Of a DNA stretch of 64,000 nucleotides, positions 44,654 through 54,268 are shown piece after piece. Numbering within the stretch: the stretch's first letter is position 1; each line of letters starts with the position of its first letter. The stretch lies in contig DASZWQ010000138.1 in assembly GCA_035546535.1 (NCBI GenBank), positions 1 through 64,000 of the forward strand, written 5' to 3'. The notes under the pieces were generated by a model that did not search any database, was not told the origin of the DNA, and saw only the letters and a program-made list of their open reading frames with translations. The position numbers and the translations under genes are program-made. Source of the stretch: Pirellulales bacterium (GTDB lineage Bacteria; Planctomycetota; Planctomycetia; Pirellulales; JACPPG01).

Positions 44654-44839
44654 GGCATGATCCTCGCGGAGAAACGGTCAACAAGCCCATATCGGCCGCG
44701 CAGCGCAGCTTGCCCGGCCATAAACGGCATTTTACACTAGGAACTTGATATGGCCCGCCGCGGCGCCGGTCTTTGAATCCCCGCCCCCGTTCCGGCGTTT
44801 TGAATTCTGCCGGGCTCCCTCACGCTGTTGGAACTCCTC

Positions 44840-47800
44840 ATGCCGCGCTCTTACTGTGCTGTTTGGTTGGCGGGGTGCATCGTGGCGTTGGTCGCGTCGA
44901 CGACGGCGGCCGCCGATAAGCTTTCGGACTCGCCGCAACTGGTCGCGCCGACCGAGGCGATTTCTGCCGCCGAGCAGCAGAAGAAATTCCGCTTGCCGCC
45001 GGGCTTTTCGATCCAGCTCGTGGCGGCCGAGCCCGAGATTCGCAAGCCGATGAATCTCAATTTCGACGTGCATGGCCGGCTGTACGCCACGCAGTCGGAG
45101 GAATATCCGTTTCCGGCCAAGGAGGGGGAGCCGCGGCGCGATGTGATCAAACGCTTTGACAACATCGGCGCCGACGGTAGGCCAGCGAACGTTGTTACCG
45201 TGGTGCAGGGTTTGAACATCCCGATCGGCCTGCTGCCGCGCGAAGATGCGCTGATCTACTACAACATTCCCGAAATCTATCGCGCCGCCGACCCGCAGCA
45301 CGACGGCCACTACCAGCCGGGGCAGCCGATCTACAGCAGCTTCGGTTTTCGCGATACGCACGGCATGGCCAGCAGCTTTACCCGCTGGCTCGATGGCTGG
45401 GTTTACGCCTGTCACGGTTTCTCGAACGATTCGAATGTAAAAGGGGCCGACGGCAAAGCCGTGAAGATGAACTCCGGCAACACGTATCGGTTTCGGCCCG
45501 ACGGCTCGCACATCGAGCAGTTCACGCACGGCCAGGTGAACCCGTTCGGCCTGGCGATGGATCCGCTGGGGAACCTGTACTCCTCCGATTGCCATACAAA
45601 GCCGATCTACATGCTATTGCGCGGCGCGTGGTATCCCAGCTTTGGCAAGCCGCACGACGGGCTGGGCTACGGTCCGGAAATGATCGAGCATTTTCACGGC
45701 TCGACCGGTATCGCCGGGGTCGTCTATTACACGGCCGACCATTTTCCCGCCGAATATCGCGACACGGTGTTCATCGGCAACCCAGTGACGGGCAAGATCA
45801 ATCACGACCGTTTCGAGCAGCACGGTTCGAGCTACAAGGCGATCGAGCAGCCTGACTTCATCGCCTGCGACGATCCTTGGTTTCGGCCCGTCGATATCAA
45901 GCTCGGCCCCGACGGCGCACTGTACATCGCCGATTTCTACAACTGTATCATCGGGCATTACGAGGTGCCGCTTACGCATCCACGCCGCGACCGCAGCCTG
46001 GGGCGCATTTGGCGCGTGGTGTACACGGGAACTGAGAAGACGCCGGCAGCGCCGCCTCGCTCCATGCCTGACCTGACCGGATTGCGGGCGGAACAGCTGA
46101 TGGATCTGCTCGGCGATCCGAACCTGACGGTGCGCGTGTTGGCCAGCGAGCGCTTGACGACACTGCTCGGCACCGGCGAGAGCGTGGCGACGAGCCATCG
46201 CGATTTGCTAAAGGCAGCGATCGGCTCGACGGCGACCGACGACGCCATCGCCGCGCGCAGGGCGCACGCCTTGTGGCTCGCGGAACGAGCTTTGGCCGAC
46301 GGCTTGCCGCGTGACGCTGTCGAACGGTTGGCGAACGATCCGTCGCGCCTGGTGCGCGTGCACCTGGTAAAAGCCCTGGCCGAGCGCGACGATTGGAGTC
46401 GCTCAGGCGATTGGTTCGCGCTGGTGCGCGAGAAGCTCAAAGATACCGATCCGTTCGTGCGCCGCGCGGCCGCTGATGCCCTGGGCCGACATCCGGCAGC
46501 TGAGAACGTCGAGCCGCTTTTGGCCCTGTGGGCTGAAACGCCTGGGGACGACACGCACTTGATCCACACCGTGCGGATGGCGCTGCGCGATCAACTGCTG
46601 CTGCCGGGTAGCTATGGTTCCCTGGCGGCTCTTGTTGCGGCAAAGCCTGAATATGCGGCGCGGCTGGCGGACGTGAGCCTGGGCGTGCGTAACGGCGAAT
46701 CGGCGGCTTACCTGCTTTCGTTTGCTGAAACACACGCGCTTGACGATGGGCCGCTGGCCGAGTACTTGCACGACGCGGTGCGCTATACGACCGACGAGCA
46801 ATTTGCCGACGCCATGCGTCGCGCTCAGGCCGTCGCGGCCGGTTCGTATTCCCGGCAGCAAAGTTCGCTCTTGTCGCTGGCTCGGGCCGCGCAAGAACGC
46901 GCCAAGCCGGTGCCGGCATTTACGAGCGATTGGGCGGCGCGTGTGGCGACGGTTCTGCTCGCGCAGTCCGATCGACCGAGTGTCGACCGTGGCATCGAGC
47001 TTGCGCGGCAGTTGCACGTGGCGCCGGCGTTCGATGCGCTGGCGGTGCTGGCCGGGCGCGAATCGAAACTGCCCGAGGCGCGCGGCGCGGCGCTTGATGG
47101 CTGTGTGGCCATTGATGGTGGCCGCGCTTTGCCGATTGCCCGCACGATCCTGACCGACGCGGCGGAAGGGATGCCGATGCGGCAGAAGGCGGCGACGGTG
47201 CTGGCGGCCATGAACCTGCCGGATGGCCGCGCGGCGCTTGCCGAACAATTGAAGGCCGCGCCCGATCGCCTGGCCATTGAAATCGCCCGCGGCCTGGCCG
47301 GCACGGCCGACGGGGGCGAGGCGCTTCTGGCCGAAGTGGCCGCGGGACGTTGCTCGCCGCGACTGCTCAAGGACGCGGCCGTGGAACAAAAACTCGCCGC
47401 GGCGAAGCTGCCCGAGCTTAATGATCGGCTGGCGAAACTGACGGCCGATCTGCCCCCGGCCGATGCGCGCCTCGCGGAACTGGTCGACGCGCGTCGCGCA
47501 GGCTTTGGCAAAGCACAGGTCGATGCCGTTGCTGGTCGGCAGGTGTTCACGAAAATCTGCGCCGCCTGCCATCAATTAGGCGGCCAGGGAGCTAAGATCG
47601 GGCCGGGGCTCGACGGCGTCGGCCTGCGGGGGCTCGATCGCTTGCTCGAAGACACGCTCGACCCGAGCCGCAACGTCGATCAGGCATTCCGCACCACGCT
47701 CATCAATACCACCGGCGGCAATGTGATCTCGGGATTGCTCTTGCGCGAGGAAGGCGAAGTGCTGGTGCTGGCCGACGCCCAAGGCAAGGAAATCCGCCTG

Positions 47801-47950
47801 CCGCGGGGCGAAGTCGAAGAACGCTCGTTGAGCAAGCTTTCGCCCATGCCGGCTAACGTGGTCGACTTGATCCCTGAGGCCGATTACTACAATCTGCTGG
47901 GATTCTTGCTCGAGCAGAAACAAAAGACGGAAACGGCGAGCAGTAATTAG
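44840..47950 (+). CDS. PVC-type haem-binding CxxCH dehydrogenase-like protein
   Basis: A 1036-residue exported protein. ATG 44840 is preferred to the TTG at 44828; the signal peptide ends near TTAAAD. A beta-propeller resembling sugar dehydrogenases spans about 35-400 (RLPPGFSIQLVAAEPEIRKPMNLNFD, NPFGLAMDPLGNLYSSDCH). HEAT-like helical repeats follow to about 880. A PVC-type cytochrome domain ends it, with C907-A-A-C910-H911 and the following GPGLDGVG. This large architecture is very typical of planctomycetes. It probably oxidises a sugar or polyol and passes electrons to the haem. Substrate unknown. Confidence 0.93.
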   Translation: MPRSYCAVWLAGCIVALVASTTAAADKLSDSPQLVAPTEAISAAEQQKKFRLPPGFSIQLVAAEPEIRKPMNLNFDVHGRLYATQSEEYPFPAKEGEPRRDVIKRFDNIGADGRPANVVTVVQGLNIPIGLLPREDALIYYNIPEIYRAADPQHDGHYQPGQPIYSSFGFRDTHGMASSFTRWLDGWVYACHGFSNDSNVKGADGKAVKMNSGNTYRFRPDGSHIEQFTHGQVNPFGLAMDPLGNLYSSDCHTKPIYMLLRGAWYPSFGKPHDGLGYGPEMIEHFHGSTGIAGVVYYTADHFPAEYRDTVFIGNPVTGKINHDRFEQHGSSYKAIEQPDFIACDDPWFRPVDIKLGPDGALYIADFYNCIIGHYEVPLTHPRRDRSLGRIWRVVYTGTEKTPAAPPRSMPDLTGLRAEQLMDLLGDPNLTVRVLASERLTTLLGTGESVATSHRDLLKAAIGSTATDDAIAARRAHALWLAERALADGLPRDAVERLANDPSRLVRVHLVKALAERDDWSRSGDWFALVREKLKDTDPFVRRAAADALGRHPAAENVEPLLALWAETPGDDTHLIHTVRMALRDQLLLPGSYGSLAALVAAKPEYAARLADVSLGVRNGESAAYLLSFAETHALDDGPLAEYLHDAVRYTTDEQFADAMRRAQAVAAGSYSRQQSSLLSLARAAQERAKPVPAFTSDWAARVATVLLAQSDRPSVDRGIELARQLHVAPAFDALAVLAGRESKLPEARGAALDGCVAIDGGRALPIARTILTDAAEGMPMRQKAATVLAAMNLPDGRAALAEQLKAAPDRLAIEIARGLAGTADGGEALLAEVAAGRCSPRLLKDAAVEQKLAAAKLPELNDRLAKLTADLPPADARLAELVDARRAGFGKAQVDAVAGRQVFTKICAACHQLGGQGAKIGPGLDGVGLRGLDRLLEDTLDPSRNVDQAFRTTLINTTGGNVISGLLLREEGEVLVLADAQGKEIRLPRGEVEERSLSKLSPMPANVVDLIPEADYYNLLGFLLEQKQKTETASSN

Positions 47951-48007
47951 TCGGCAGAGGGCAGCAGGCAGCGGGCGGCAGACAGAACGTATTCGGAGAT
48001 ACCGAGG

Positions 48008-48337
48008 ATGATCCCTTATTTCGTTGATAAGTCGCAGTGCTCGAACCACCAGATCTTTCCTGGTGTGCAGATCTTTACCACGCACGGCGATCACTTGATG
48101 CTGTCGCTGGTCGAGTTCGAGCCGCATTCCGTGGTCGAAGCGCACAGCCATCCGCACGAGCAGATGGGGCTGATGCTCGAAGGCGAAGCCGAATTCATCG
48201 TCGGCGGCGAATCGAAAATCGTGCGGGCCGGCGAGATGTGGCGCATCCCCGGCGGCGTGGTCCACAAGGTGATCGCCGGCGATAAGCCCGTGAAGGCGCT
48301 CGATGTGTTTTATCCGATCCGCGACGATTACAAATGA
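48008..48337 (+). CDS. Small cupin-domain protein
   Basis: A 109-residue single-cupin protein. The metal motif EAHSHPHEQMG gives His46, His48 and Glu51, and His86 (GGVVH) is the fourth ligand; all four are intact. GAGATACCGAGG precedes the ATG. Stand-alone cupins of this size are metal-dependent isomerases, dioxygenases or sugar-binding sensors. It lies 57 bases downstream of the PVC cytochrome gene on the same strand. Confidence 0.88.
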   Translation: MIPYFVDKSQCSNHQIFPGVQIFTTHGDHLMLSLVEFEPHSVVEAHSHPHEQMGLMLEGEAEFIVGGESKIVRAGEMWRIPGGVVHKVIAGDKPVKALDVFYPIRDDYK

Positions 48338-48357
48338 AGCGCGGAGTGATGAGTGCT

Positions 48358-48408
48358 GAGTGATGAACTAAAAGACAGGCATGTTCTAATCTCTTTCGTT
48401 CATCACTC
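48358..48408. repeat. GAGTGATGAAC inverted repeat between convergent genes
   Basis: GAGTGATGAAC (48358-48368) is exactly complementary to GTTCATCACTC (48398-48408) with a 29-base loop. Additional GTGATGAGTG units flank it at 48345-48357 and ATCACTCCTCGCTCATCAC follows to 48427. It sits between the stops of the cupin (plus) and cardiolipin-synthase (minus) genes, as does the palindrome at 9972-10023. Confidence 0.6.
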
Positions 48409-48427
48409 ATCACTCCTCGCTCATCAC

Positions 48428-49897
48428 TTACAAGAGCGGGCTCAAGAGCCGCGCCGCGTTGTCGACGAAGCGGACGGCGAACGACCGTTTCTCCCAGCGC
48501 TTGCGGTCCATGGCCGCGGACTTGTCGACGTACGAATTCTGCAGCGCCCGCAGCCGGCCTGTGAAATCGGGGTCGTAGAGCGCCATCGTGATCTCGAAAT
48601 TCAGCTGCAGGCTGCGCGGATCGAGATTCAAGCTGCCAAAAAGCGACAGCCGGTCGTCGACCGTCACCGATTTGGTGTGCAATAGCCCGCCCTTGAAGAG
48701 CATGATGCGCACGCCGGCGGCCAGCAATTCTCCTTTGTGCGCCTGGCTGGCCATCCGCACCAATCGAGAGTCAACGCGCTCGGGCAGGATAATCGTCACC
48801 TGCACGCCGCGCCCCGCCGCCGACAATAGCGCGGTCAGCAAAAGCTCGTCGGGCACGAAATAGGGCGTCGTCAGCACCAACTCGCGCCGCGCGCTGTAGA
48901 TCGCCGACAGCAGGACGGCTTGGATCGCCTGCACGGGCAGCACAGGCCCTGATGGAATCACCTGCACCGCCGAGGCGCCGGCATCGGCCACTTCGTGAAC
49001 GTCGCCCGTCTGTTGAAGCTGTTCGATTCCCTCGCCTGTTTCGAGTTCCCAATCTTCGAGAAACGTGACGCCGAGCGCCTCAACCGCAGGGCCGCGCATG
49101 CGGACCATGGCGTCGACCCACTGACCGACGCCGGCGTTTTGCTTGAAGAAACGCGGATCAACCAGGTTCTGGCTGCCGGTATAGGCAATTTCGCCGTCGA
49201 TCACGACGATCTTGCGATGCATGCGCAGGTCGAGGCGATAGAAGAGCATCCGCAGCAGATTGGCCGGCAGCGCCGCGTGCAGCGCAACGCCGCCGTCCTT
49301 CAAACGTCGGCACGGCTCGCTTGCGAGGAATTCCTTGCTGCCGACGGCGTCGACCAGCACCCGGCAGATCACGCCGCGCGCCGCGGCGCGGAGCAAAGCT
49401 TCGACGACCAGGTCCGCGTCGCCACCCGCGGCCCAGATGTAGAACTCGAGGTGTACGGTGCGCCGTGCGGCATCGATATCGGCCACCAGCGAGCGGAAGG
49501 TCGCCCCGGCGTCGGTGATCAGCTGCACGTCGTTGGCCGGCATGGCGGGAATGCCGACAGCGCGATCGCAAAGCGTCGACAACGATTGACAGGCCGCGCC
49601 CAGGGGTTCCCAATCGACCTCTCGGCGCTGGTTGAGATCGGCCAGCCATTGGCGGTATGGCCCGTGAATGCGCGCGGCCCATTCCGCGCGGCGGCGCCCC
49701 AGGCGCAGCTCGCCGAACATCAGGTAGAGAACGGCGCCGCCGATCGGAAAGATCAAAACCACGGTCAGCCAGGCGAGCGTGAAGCCAACCGGCCGGCCGC
49801 GCATGATGACGCGCAAAGAGAGCCCCAGCCGGATGAGCCAATCGGCGATGAACAGCGTCGTCGACCAGTCGATCGATTCGAAGAAGTCGAACATCAA
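48428..49897 (-). CDS. cls: Cardiolipin synthase (PLD type)
   Basis: A 489-residue membrane enzyme making cardiolipin from phosphatidylglycerol. Two N-terminal helices (about 13-32 and 39-63) precede two HKD phospholipase-D motifs: HRKIVVIDGEIAYTGSQN and HTKSVTVDDRLSLFGSLN. Both are complete. Length is the standard for ClsA (about 480). A second, shorter homologue is at 54269-55480. Its gene is convergent with the cupin gene. Confidence 0.92.
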   Translation of the reverse strand: MMFDFFESIDWSTTLFIADWLIRLGLSLRVIMRGRPVGFTLAWLTVVLIFPIGGAVLYLMFGELRLGRRRAEWAARIHGPYRQWLADLNQRREVDWEPLGAACQSLSTLCDRAVGIPAMPANDVQLITDAGATFRSLVADIDAARRTVHLEFYIWAAGGDADLVVEALLRAAARGVICRVLVDAVGSKEFLASEPCRRLKDGGVALHAALPANLLRMLFYRLDLRMHRKIVVIDGEIAYTGSQNLVDPRFFKQNAGVGQWVDAMVRMRGPAVEALGVTFLEDWELETGEGIEQLQQTGDVHEVADAGASAVQVIPSGPVLPVQAIQAVLLSAIYSARRELVLTTPYFVPDELLLTALLSAAGRGVQVTIILPERVDSRLVRMASQAHKGELLAAGVRIMLFKGGLLHTKSVTVDDRLSLFGSLNLDPRSLQLNFEITMALYDPDFTGRLRALQNSYVDKSAAMDRKRWEKRSFAVRFVDNAARLLSPLL

Positions 49898-50071
49898 TCT
49901 CGATCCGCCGAACTCAGGATGTCAGTTGCGTGTCTGGACTATAGAATTCGCGGCCGTGACCGCCAAGCAAGAGTAGCTCGCGGGGTGAATCGCCGTGGCC
50001 TGGCGGTCGGCCCCGCGTACAATGGGGCAGCGAAGCGAGATTCCGATCGCGAAACAAGGCAAGGACGACAC

Positions 50072-50302
50072 ATGTCTCAAGAACGCGGCTGGATGACGGG
50101 ACGGGCGATCGGCATCGTAGCCGAAGACAAAATCCTGGCCGCGCAGGCCGCCGGACACTTCGATCACATGCCCGGCTTCGGGAAACCGCACCCGATTTTT
50201 GATGAGGAATACGACCCTCACTGGTGGATTCGGCGCAAGCTCGCGCACGAGGGGCTCACCGGACCGGAACAGGTCCGCGCCCTGCGGCCCGATGGCAGCT
50301 AA
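50072..50302 (+). CDS. DUF1992 (DnaJ-C28-like) small protein
   Basis: A 76-residue protein. AAGGA lies nine bases before the ATG. IVAEDKILAAQAAGHFDHMPGFGKPH, with a later WWIRRKLAHEGL, matches the conserved DUF1992/DnaJ homologue subfamily C member 28 domain (usual pattern AExKIxxAxxxGxFDNLPGxGKP). The role is unknown, possibly with chaperones. Its last four bases overlap the end of the GT87-like gene. Confidence 0.85.
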   Translation: MSQERGWMTGRAIGIVAEDKILAAQAAGHFDHMPGFGKPHPIFDEEYDPHWWIRRKLAHEGLTGPEQVRALRPDGS

Positions 50303-51711
50303 GCCGCTGACGCGAAGGCTGGCATGCCTGGCAATGGTTCCGAAACAATGGTCGGCACGCGCTGATGCTGACGCGCAATCATCGGAAATGACGGCAACCG
50401 CCAATCTCTCGCGTATTCGAGCAACCAGCCAGCGAAAACCATAATGCCCAGCGGGTGCAGGGCCGCGGCCAGTGGAAACATCGGCTGCAGGGCGCGCTCG
50501 ACCTGTCCCAGCCCGCCGAGCACGGTGAGGCCGAAGGCCAGGAGCATCAACGACCGGCCGCGCTCGATCGAAAAAGCGGTGATGAGTCCCCAGGCCGTGA
50601 GCGGGGCAATCAGTCCGAAGGTGGCGCGTTCGGTGCCTGGGCCAAACGACAATTGCCACGCCGCCCAGATACCGAGTAAGAACGTCGACATCTGCTTGGT
50701 CGAAGCGCCTCGCTGTTTCTGCCACAGGCACGAGGCGAGCACGAGAATGCCAAAGGAAACTTGCCAGATGGCGTAGGCGGTCGTATCGGGGCGTTGAAAT
50801 ACTTCGAGCAGCGTCCACATATCGTGGTAATCGTGGCGAATTTGCATCTTTCCCGTCAGTGCTCGATGCCAATCAGCGTAGCGGGCCCACACGAGCCAAG
50901 GCCACTTGATAGCCAGCGGCAGCGCCGCCACAGCCACGAGCGCTGCTACGAAGCGCGCCGTCAATGCTCGCGGCCAGCAGGCAATGATCAATAGCGCCGC
51001 CGCGGCTGGCCAGACCTTGATGTGCACCGGCACAGCCAAAAACAGTGCTGCCACCGCCCAGCGACGCTGCGCCACGGCCAATAGGGCCGCGACCAGGCAC
51101 GTGAGAATTAGCATGTTCGTTTGCGCGGTCCAAAAGCCGCGATAGGTCGCTAATAGCACCAAGATCAGGAAGGCTCCTTCCTGGTTGGGACTCCACCGGC
51201 CGGGCAAAATGTCGCGCACCAGCGCGCGCAGCGCCCATGCGAATGCCGCCAGGTTGAACCACATCCAGAGAAGCGAGCCCAACCACATCGGCAAAAGCGT
51301 CAAGGGCGTAAAAAGGAAGGCGAACGTTGGTCCGTAACGAAACTCGTAGAATGAGCCCTGGTACATATTGAGATCGGCCAGCCACAACTCGGCACCCGTT
51401 TCGAAACTTGAGTAACTGTTGTGCTTCACGGGCGACACGACGGCCTTTCCCCCACACACGACGAAGAACACGATCCACAGCGATACCGCCAACTGAAACA
51501 ATCGTGTCGGCTTTTCGCCGCGGACCGGCAGAATTTCCCACCAGTTCGTCGCGTCGGACAATCGATAAACGATCGTCGACACCTCTGACGTCCGACCCGC
51601 AGACCGCTGCGGTGCGGCACCGTCTGGCTGAAGGGGCGGCGCATTGATCGGAAGAACGAGCCGATGGCGAAGACCCTCACGGGGATCCTTTAGCAGGTTC
51701 GTGTTCGGCAT
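50299..51711 (-). CDS. GT87-family (DUF2029) membrane glycosyltransferase
   Basis: A 470-residue polytopic membrane protein with about ten hydrophobic segments after a 70-residue cytosolic N-terminus. SSFETGAELWLADLNMYQ, YGPTFAFLFTPLTLLP and PVHIKVWPAAAALLIIACWPR, with the early acidic loop, match the DUF2029/GT87 family, which uses polyprenyl-phosphate mannose-type donors. It lies 35 bases after the YdjC-like gene and downstream of a GT2, which could make the lipid-linked donor. Confidence 0.85.
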   Translation of the reverse strand: MPNTNLLKDPREGLRHRLVLPINAPPLQPDGAAPQRSAGRTSEVSTIVYRLSDATNWWEILPVRGEKPTRLFQLAVSLWIVFFVVCGGKAVVSPVKHNSYSSFETGAELWLADLNMYQGSFYEFRYGPTFAFLFTPLTLLPMWLGSLLWMWFNLAAFAWALRALVRDILPGRWSPNQEGAFLILVLLATYRGFWTAQTNMLILTCLVAALLAVAQRRWAVAALFLAVPVHIKVWPAAAALLIIACWPRALTARFVAALVAVAALPLAIKWPWLVWARYADWHRALTGKMQIRHDYHDMWTLLEVFQRPDTTAYAIWQVSFGILVLASCLWQKQRGASTKQMSTFLLGIWAAWQLSFGPGTERATFGLIAPLTAWGLITAFSIERGRSLMLLAFGLTVLGGLGQVERALQPMFPLAAALHPLGIMVFAGWLLEYARDWRLPSFPMIARQHQRVPTIVSEPLPGMPAFASAA

Positions 51712-51746
51712 GGTTCCGCCCGCTCTTCTATTGGTTGTCTGCTATT

Positions 51747-52718
51747 TCACGCCGCGGCGCGACGAATCTGTCGATGAAGATCGGCCAAGCGCCCTAAGGT
51801 GACTCGACGGGATTTCAAGCGTTCGGCCAGTCGCGGCGATTCGAGAAGCGCGAGCTCTTCCGGTCGCCGCGCGCTCAAGGGGTCGTGCCAACCGTCGCTG
51901 ATTTCGTTGGGACGGACCCGTTCGTCAGCCAGGCCTGGATGCATGCCGATTTCCACGGTTTGGTCGCTTCCTGCGCGCGAAAGAAACAGATCGATCGTGC
52001 GCAGATTCAAACGTCCGGCGTGCGCCGTGCCAAAGAAACATTGCGGCGCGGCGGCTATCGCCGTGGCGGGACTGGCCGCGAACTGCCGCGCGTAGTAGTG
52101 TTTCACGCGCGCCAGCATCCATTCGCGCAATCGAAAACCGTGGGCGAGGGTCGTTCTGGCCAGCGCTGGTTCAAGCGCCACGCGCACCGTGGGTATCGCG
52201 AACCGCGAGAGCAACTCGGGCAACAGGCCGGAGACGACCGGCAACAACTCTACATATTGATGGCCGTTGAGATGTGTTGGCTGCACACCGTGATCGACGG
52301 TCCAGGCGATCTGCGCGGCTAGCTCGTCGCGAACCTGTGGAGCGTAGCGCTGGCCTTGACTGCGCCGCAGAGTCGCGTAGAGCGCGAAAATCCCAGGGAA
52401 TCGACCTTCACGGTCTAAAAGCGCTGCGGGGTATTTTTCGCCCGTCAGCGGCCGCCCTTGCGTGAGATTCAGATGCACGCCCATGTCGGCGGGGCGTCGC
52501 GCGTCGTCCAGCTCGCGGCGCAATGTGAGTGACGGCCAGTTGTCGGAGCCGCGTCGGGCGAGCTGCTGCCAGGCGGCCAGCGCCGGCGCAGCATAAGGCG
52601 CATTGGCGAGCACCGACGTACTGGTCAATAAGCCGTGCGTGAATCCGCGCAGGATTCCATCCGTCACCGCCTGGTTCAGGCCGAAATCATCGGCGTGTAG
52701 CACAACGGTCAGGGCCAC
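51747..52718 (-). CDS. ChbG/HpnK (YdjC) family carbohydrate deacetylase
   Basis: A 323-residue deacetylase of the YdjC family. HADDFG (8-13), GVHLNL near 79-84, THLNGHQ and EIGMHPG carry the metal-binding Asp and His residues. These enzymes remove N-acetyl groups from chito-oligosaccharides, and HpnK homologues sit in hopanoid clusters. Neighbours are a GT87 and a GT2, suggesting glycolipid or lipid-linked sugar modification. No hopanoid genes are visible. Confidence 0.9.
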   Translation of the reverse strand: MALTVVLHADDFGLNQAVTDGILRGFTHGLLTSTSVLANAPYAAPALAAWQQLARRGSDNWPSLTLRRELDDARRPADMGVHLNLTQGRPLTGEKYPAALLDREGRFPGIFALYATLRRSQGQRYAPQVRDELAAQIAWTVDHGVQPTHLNGHQYVELLPVVSGLLPELLSRFAIPTVRVALEPALARTTLAHGFRLREWMLARVKHYYARQFAASPATAIAAAPQCFFGTAHAGRLNLRTIDLFLSRAGSDQTVEIGMHPGLADERVRPNEISDGWHDPLSARRPEELALLESPRLAERLKSRRVTLGRLADLHRQIRRAAA

Positions 52719-52955
52719 GCTTCGTCCCCGAACAATGGTCCTCGCTGGGCGCGAGGTCGACGAAAGATCACGGACGCCGCAACGACCACGGCGACCCTGA
52801 GAACGTGGTGGATATAGTCGATTGACGCCGTTGTGACTACGTCAGATTGACGTTCGGCGAATTGGGTTCGGCGCGATGCGTTTGCCGTCGGCGCGCGACT
52901 TGATCAGGTCCGGGGTTAAAAGCATTAGCCCGGCGACGCCCAATGATTTAACCGC

Positions 52956-53783
52956 TTACGCCGCGCGGCGGGCCGGCGGCGCCGACAAACGCCCCCAATC
53001 GGCCGGTAGTTCCGGCGACAGTTGCAACTGATCAAGGCGGGCACGCATTTTCACGACGTCCAACAGCATCGGCAACGCGTGTCGCGCGAGCGATACCGTC
53101 GAGGCCATTTCATTCACCAGCGTCACCGGCAGGCAACGATGCGCGAGTTTCAGACGACGCGCTAGCAATACCACTTCGGTGTCGAACGCAAAGCCATCGA
53201 CGGTCATTCGTGAGAATATCTCCACGGCCGCGCGCCGGCTGAACAGCTTCAGCCCGCATTGGGTGTCCGTGACATCGGTCGACACCAGGCATTTCACGAC
53301 TCCGTGAAAAGCACGCGAAGCAATGCGACGCATCAAGTTCCGCCTGGCGACATTAGCCGACTGTGCCATGTGCCGGCTGCCGAAAGCGATCTCGCATTGG
53401 CCCTGGGCGATCAGATCGTAGCCCTGCCGCAGTGCGGTCAAGCGAAACGGCAAATCCGCGTCGGTAAAGGCGACGACCTGGCCCGTGGCCGCTAGCATTG
53501 CGGTGCGGATTGCGCGGCCTTTGCCGCCATTCTGCTCTAATCGCACCGTCGAGAATCGCGAACCGAAGCCATCGGCCAGCTCGGGCGTGCGGTCGCGGCT
53601 ACCGTCGTCGGCGACGATCACGCGGTAATCGAGCCGCGTGGCATCGAGGAATTGCCCCAGCTCTTCGAGCGATTTAGGCAAGCGTCGCTCTTCGTTGTAC
53701 GCCGGGAGGATGACGGTGAACTCGTGATCGGTCGCCGGCAGCGAATCCGCCAGATTCCCGGCGCGCAATCGCGGACGCGCCAT
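52956..53783 (-). CDS. GT2 polyprenyl-phosphate sugar transferase (dolichyl-P-glucose synthase-like)
   Basis: A 275-residue family 2 glycosyltransferase. FTVILPAYNEERRLPKSLEE begins the fold, VADDGSRDRTPELA follows, FTDADLP is the metal/nucleotide DxD site and DTQCGLKLFSR matches the dolichyl-phosphate beta-glucosyltransferase/DPM-like group. No membrane segment is evident. ATG 53783 follows AAGGA at short spacing; ATGs at 53840 and 54119 extend the frame without domain support. It would load glucose or mannose onto a polyprenyl phosphate for the GT87 enzyme; inference from context. Confidence 0.88.
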   Translation of the reverse strand: MARPRLRAGNLADSLPATDHEFTVILPAYNEERRLPKSLEELGQFLDATRLDYRVIVADDGSRDRTPELADGFGSRFSTVRLEQNGGKGRAIRTAMLAATGQVVAFTDADLPFRLTALRQGYDLIAQGQCEIAFGSRHMAQSANVARRNLMRRIASRAFHGVVKCLVSTDVTDTQCGLKLFSRRAAVEIFSRMTVDGFAFDTEVVLLARRLKLAHRCLPVTLVNEMASTVSLARHALPMLLDVVKMRARLDQLQLSPELPADWGRLSAPPARRAA

Positions 53784-54268
53784 GCTTCCTTGCAGAGAAG
53801 CTGCCGAACGTATTGCACGACTTTCGTCGGCGACTGGCATCGTTCCGACCACGCGAAAGAGGGTTGACTGCAGGTGGCTTGCATGCGTCAAAGGACTTGC
53901 CTGCCTTTCCCGAACTGGACGCCATGCCGGCGGAACTATACTCCAAAGGGCGTATGCGCGGATACTACAATTGCGCGCGGACCTTGGGCTCTGTTCCGTG
54001 CGAAGCGTTCTTGGCGTGGGTGGTGGCGCGCGCCGTTGTGCTAAGGCCGCCGCGGTGATCGACGCGCGGGAGGGATCTTGTCGCGTTTTCGCGCTGGCTG
54101 GTGGATGTTGTGGCGACAAAACGCCGCCAGCATTGCTGGTATCGGCAGTTCCAGGCGCGCCGCTCGACGAACGAATGCCTGACGAATTCGAGAGGGTCGT
54201 GCTAGCATGCCGTGCTGGTTCACGAGATGCGATCAGCGCGTTGTGCGCAGCTCACGCTTGCCAGAGAC
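53784..54268. other. Gene-free stretch between GT2 and PLD genes
   Basis: About 485 bases. The GT2 frame stays open on the minus strand up to 54119 but the encoded residues are Pro/Arg-rich and domain-free. If the 53840 ATG is used, the GT2 gene extends 57 bases into this region. Nothing else is recognisable. Confidence 0.4.

Noticed and set aside
46403-47575. 390-codon minus-strand frame inside the PVC cytochrome gene
   Set aside because: Arg/His/Gln-rich shadow with no recognisable fold.
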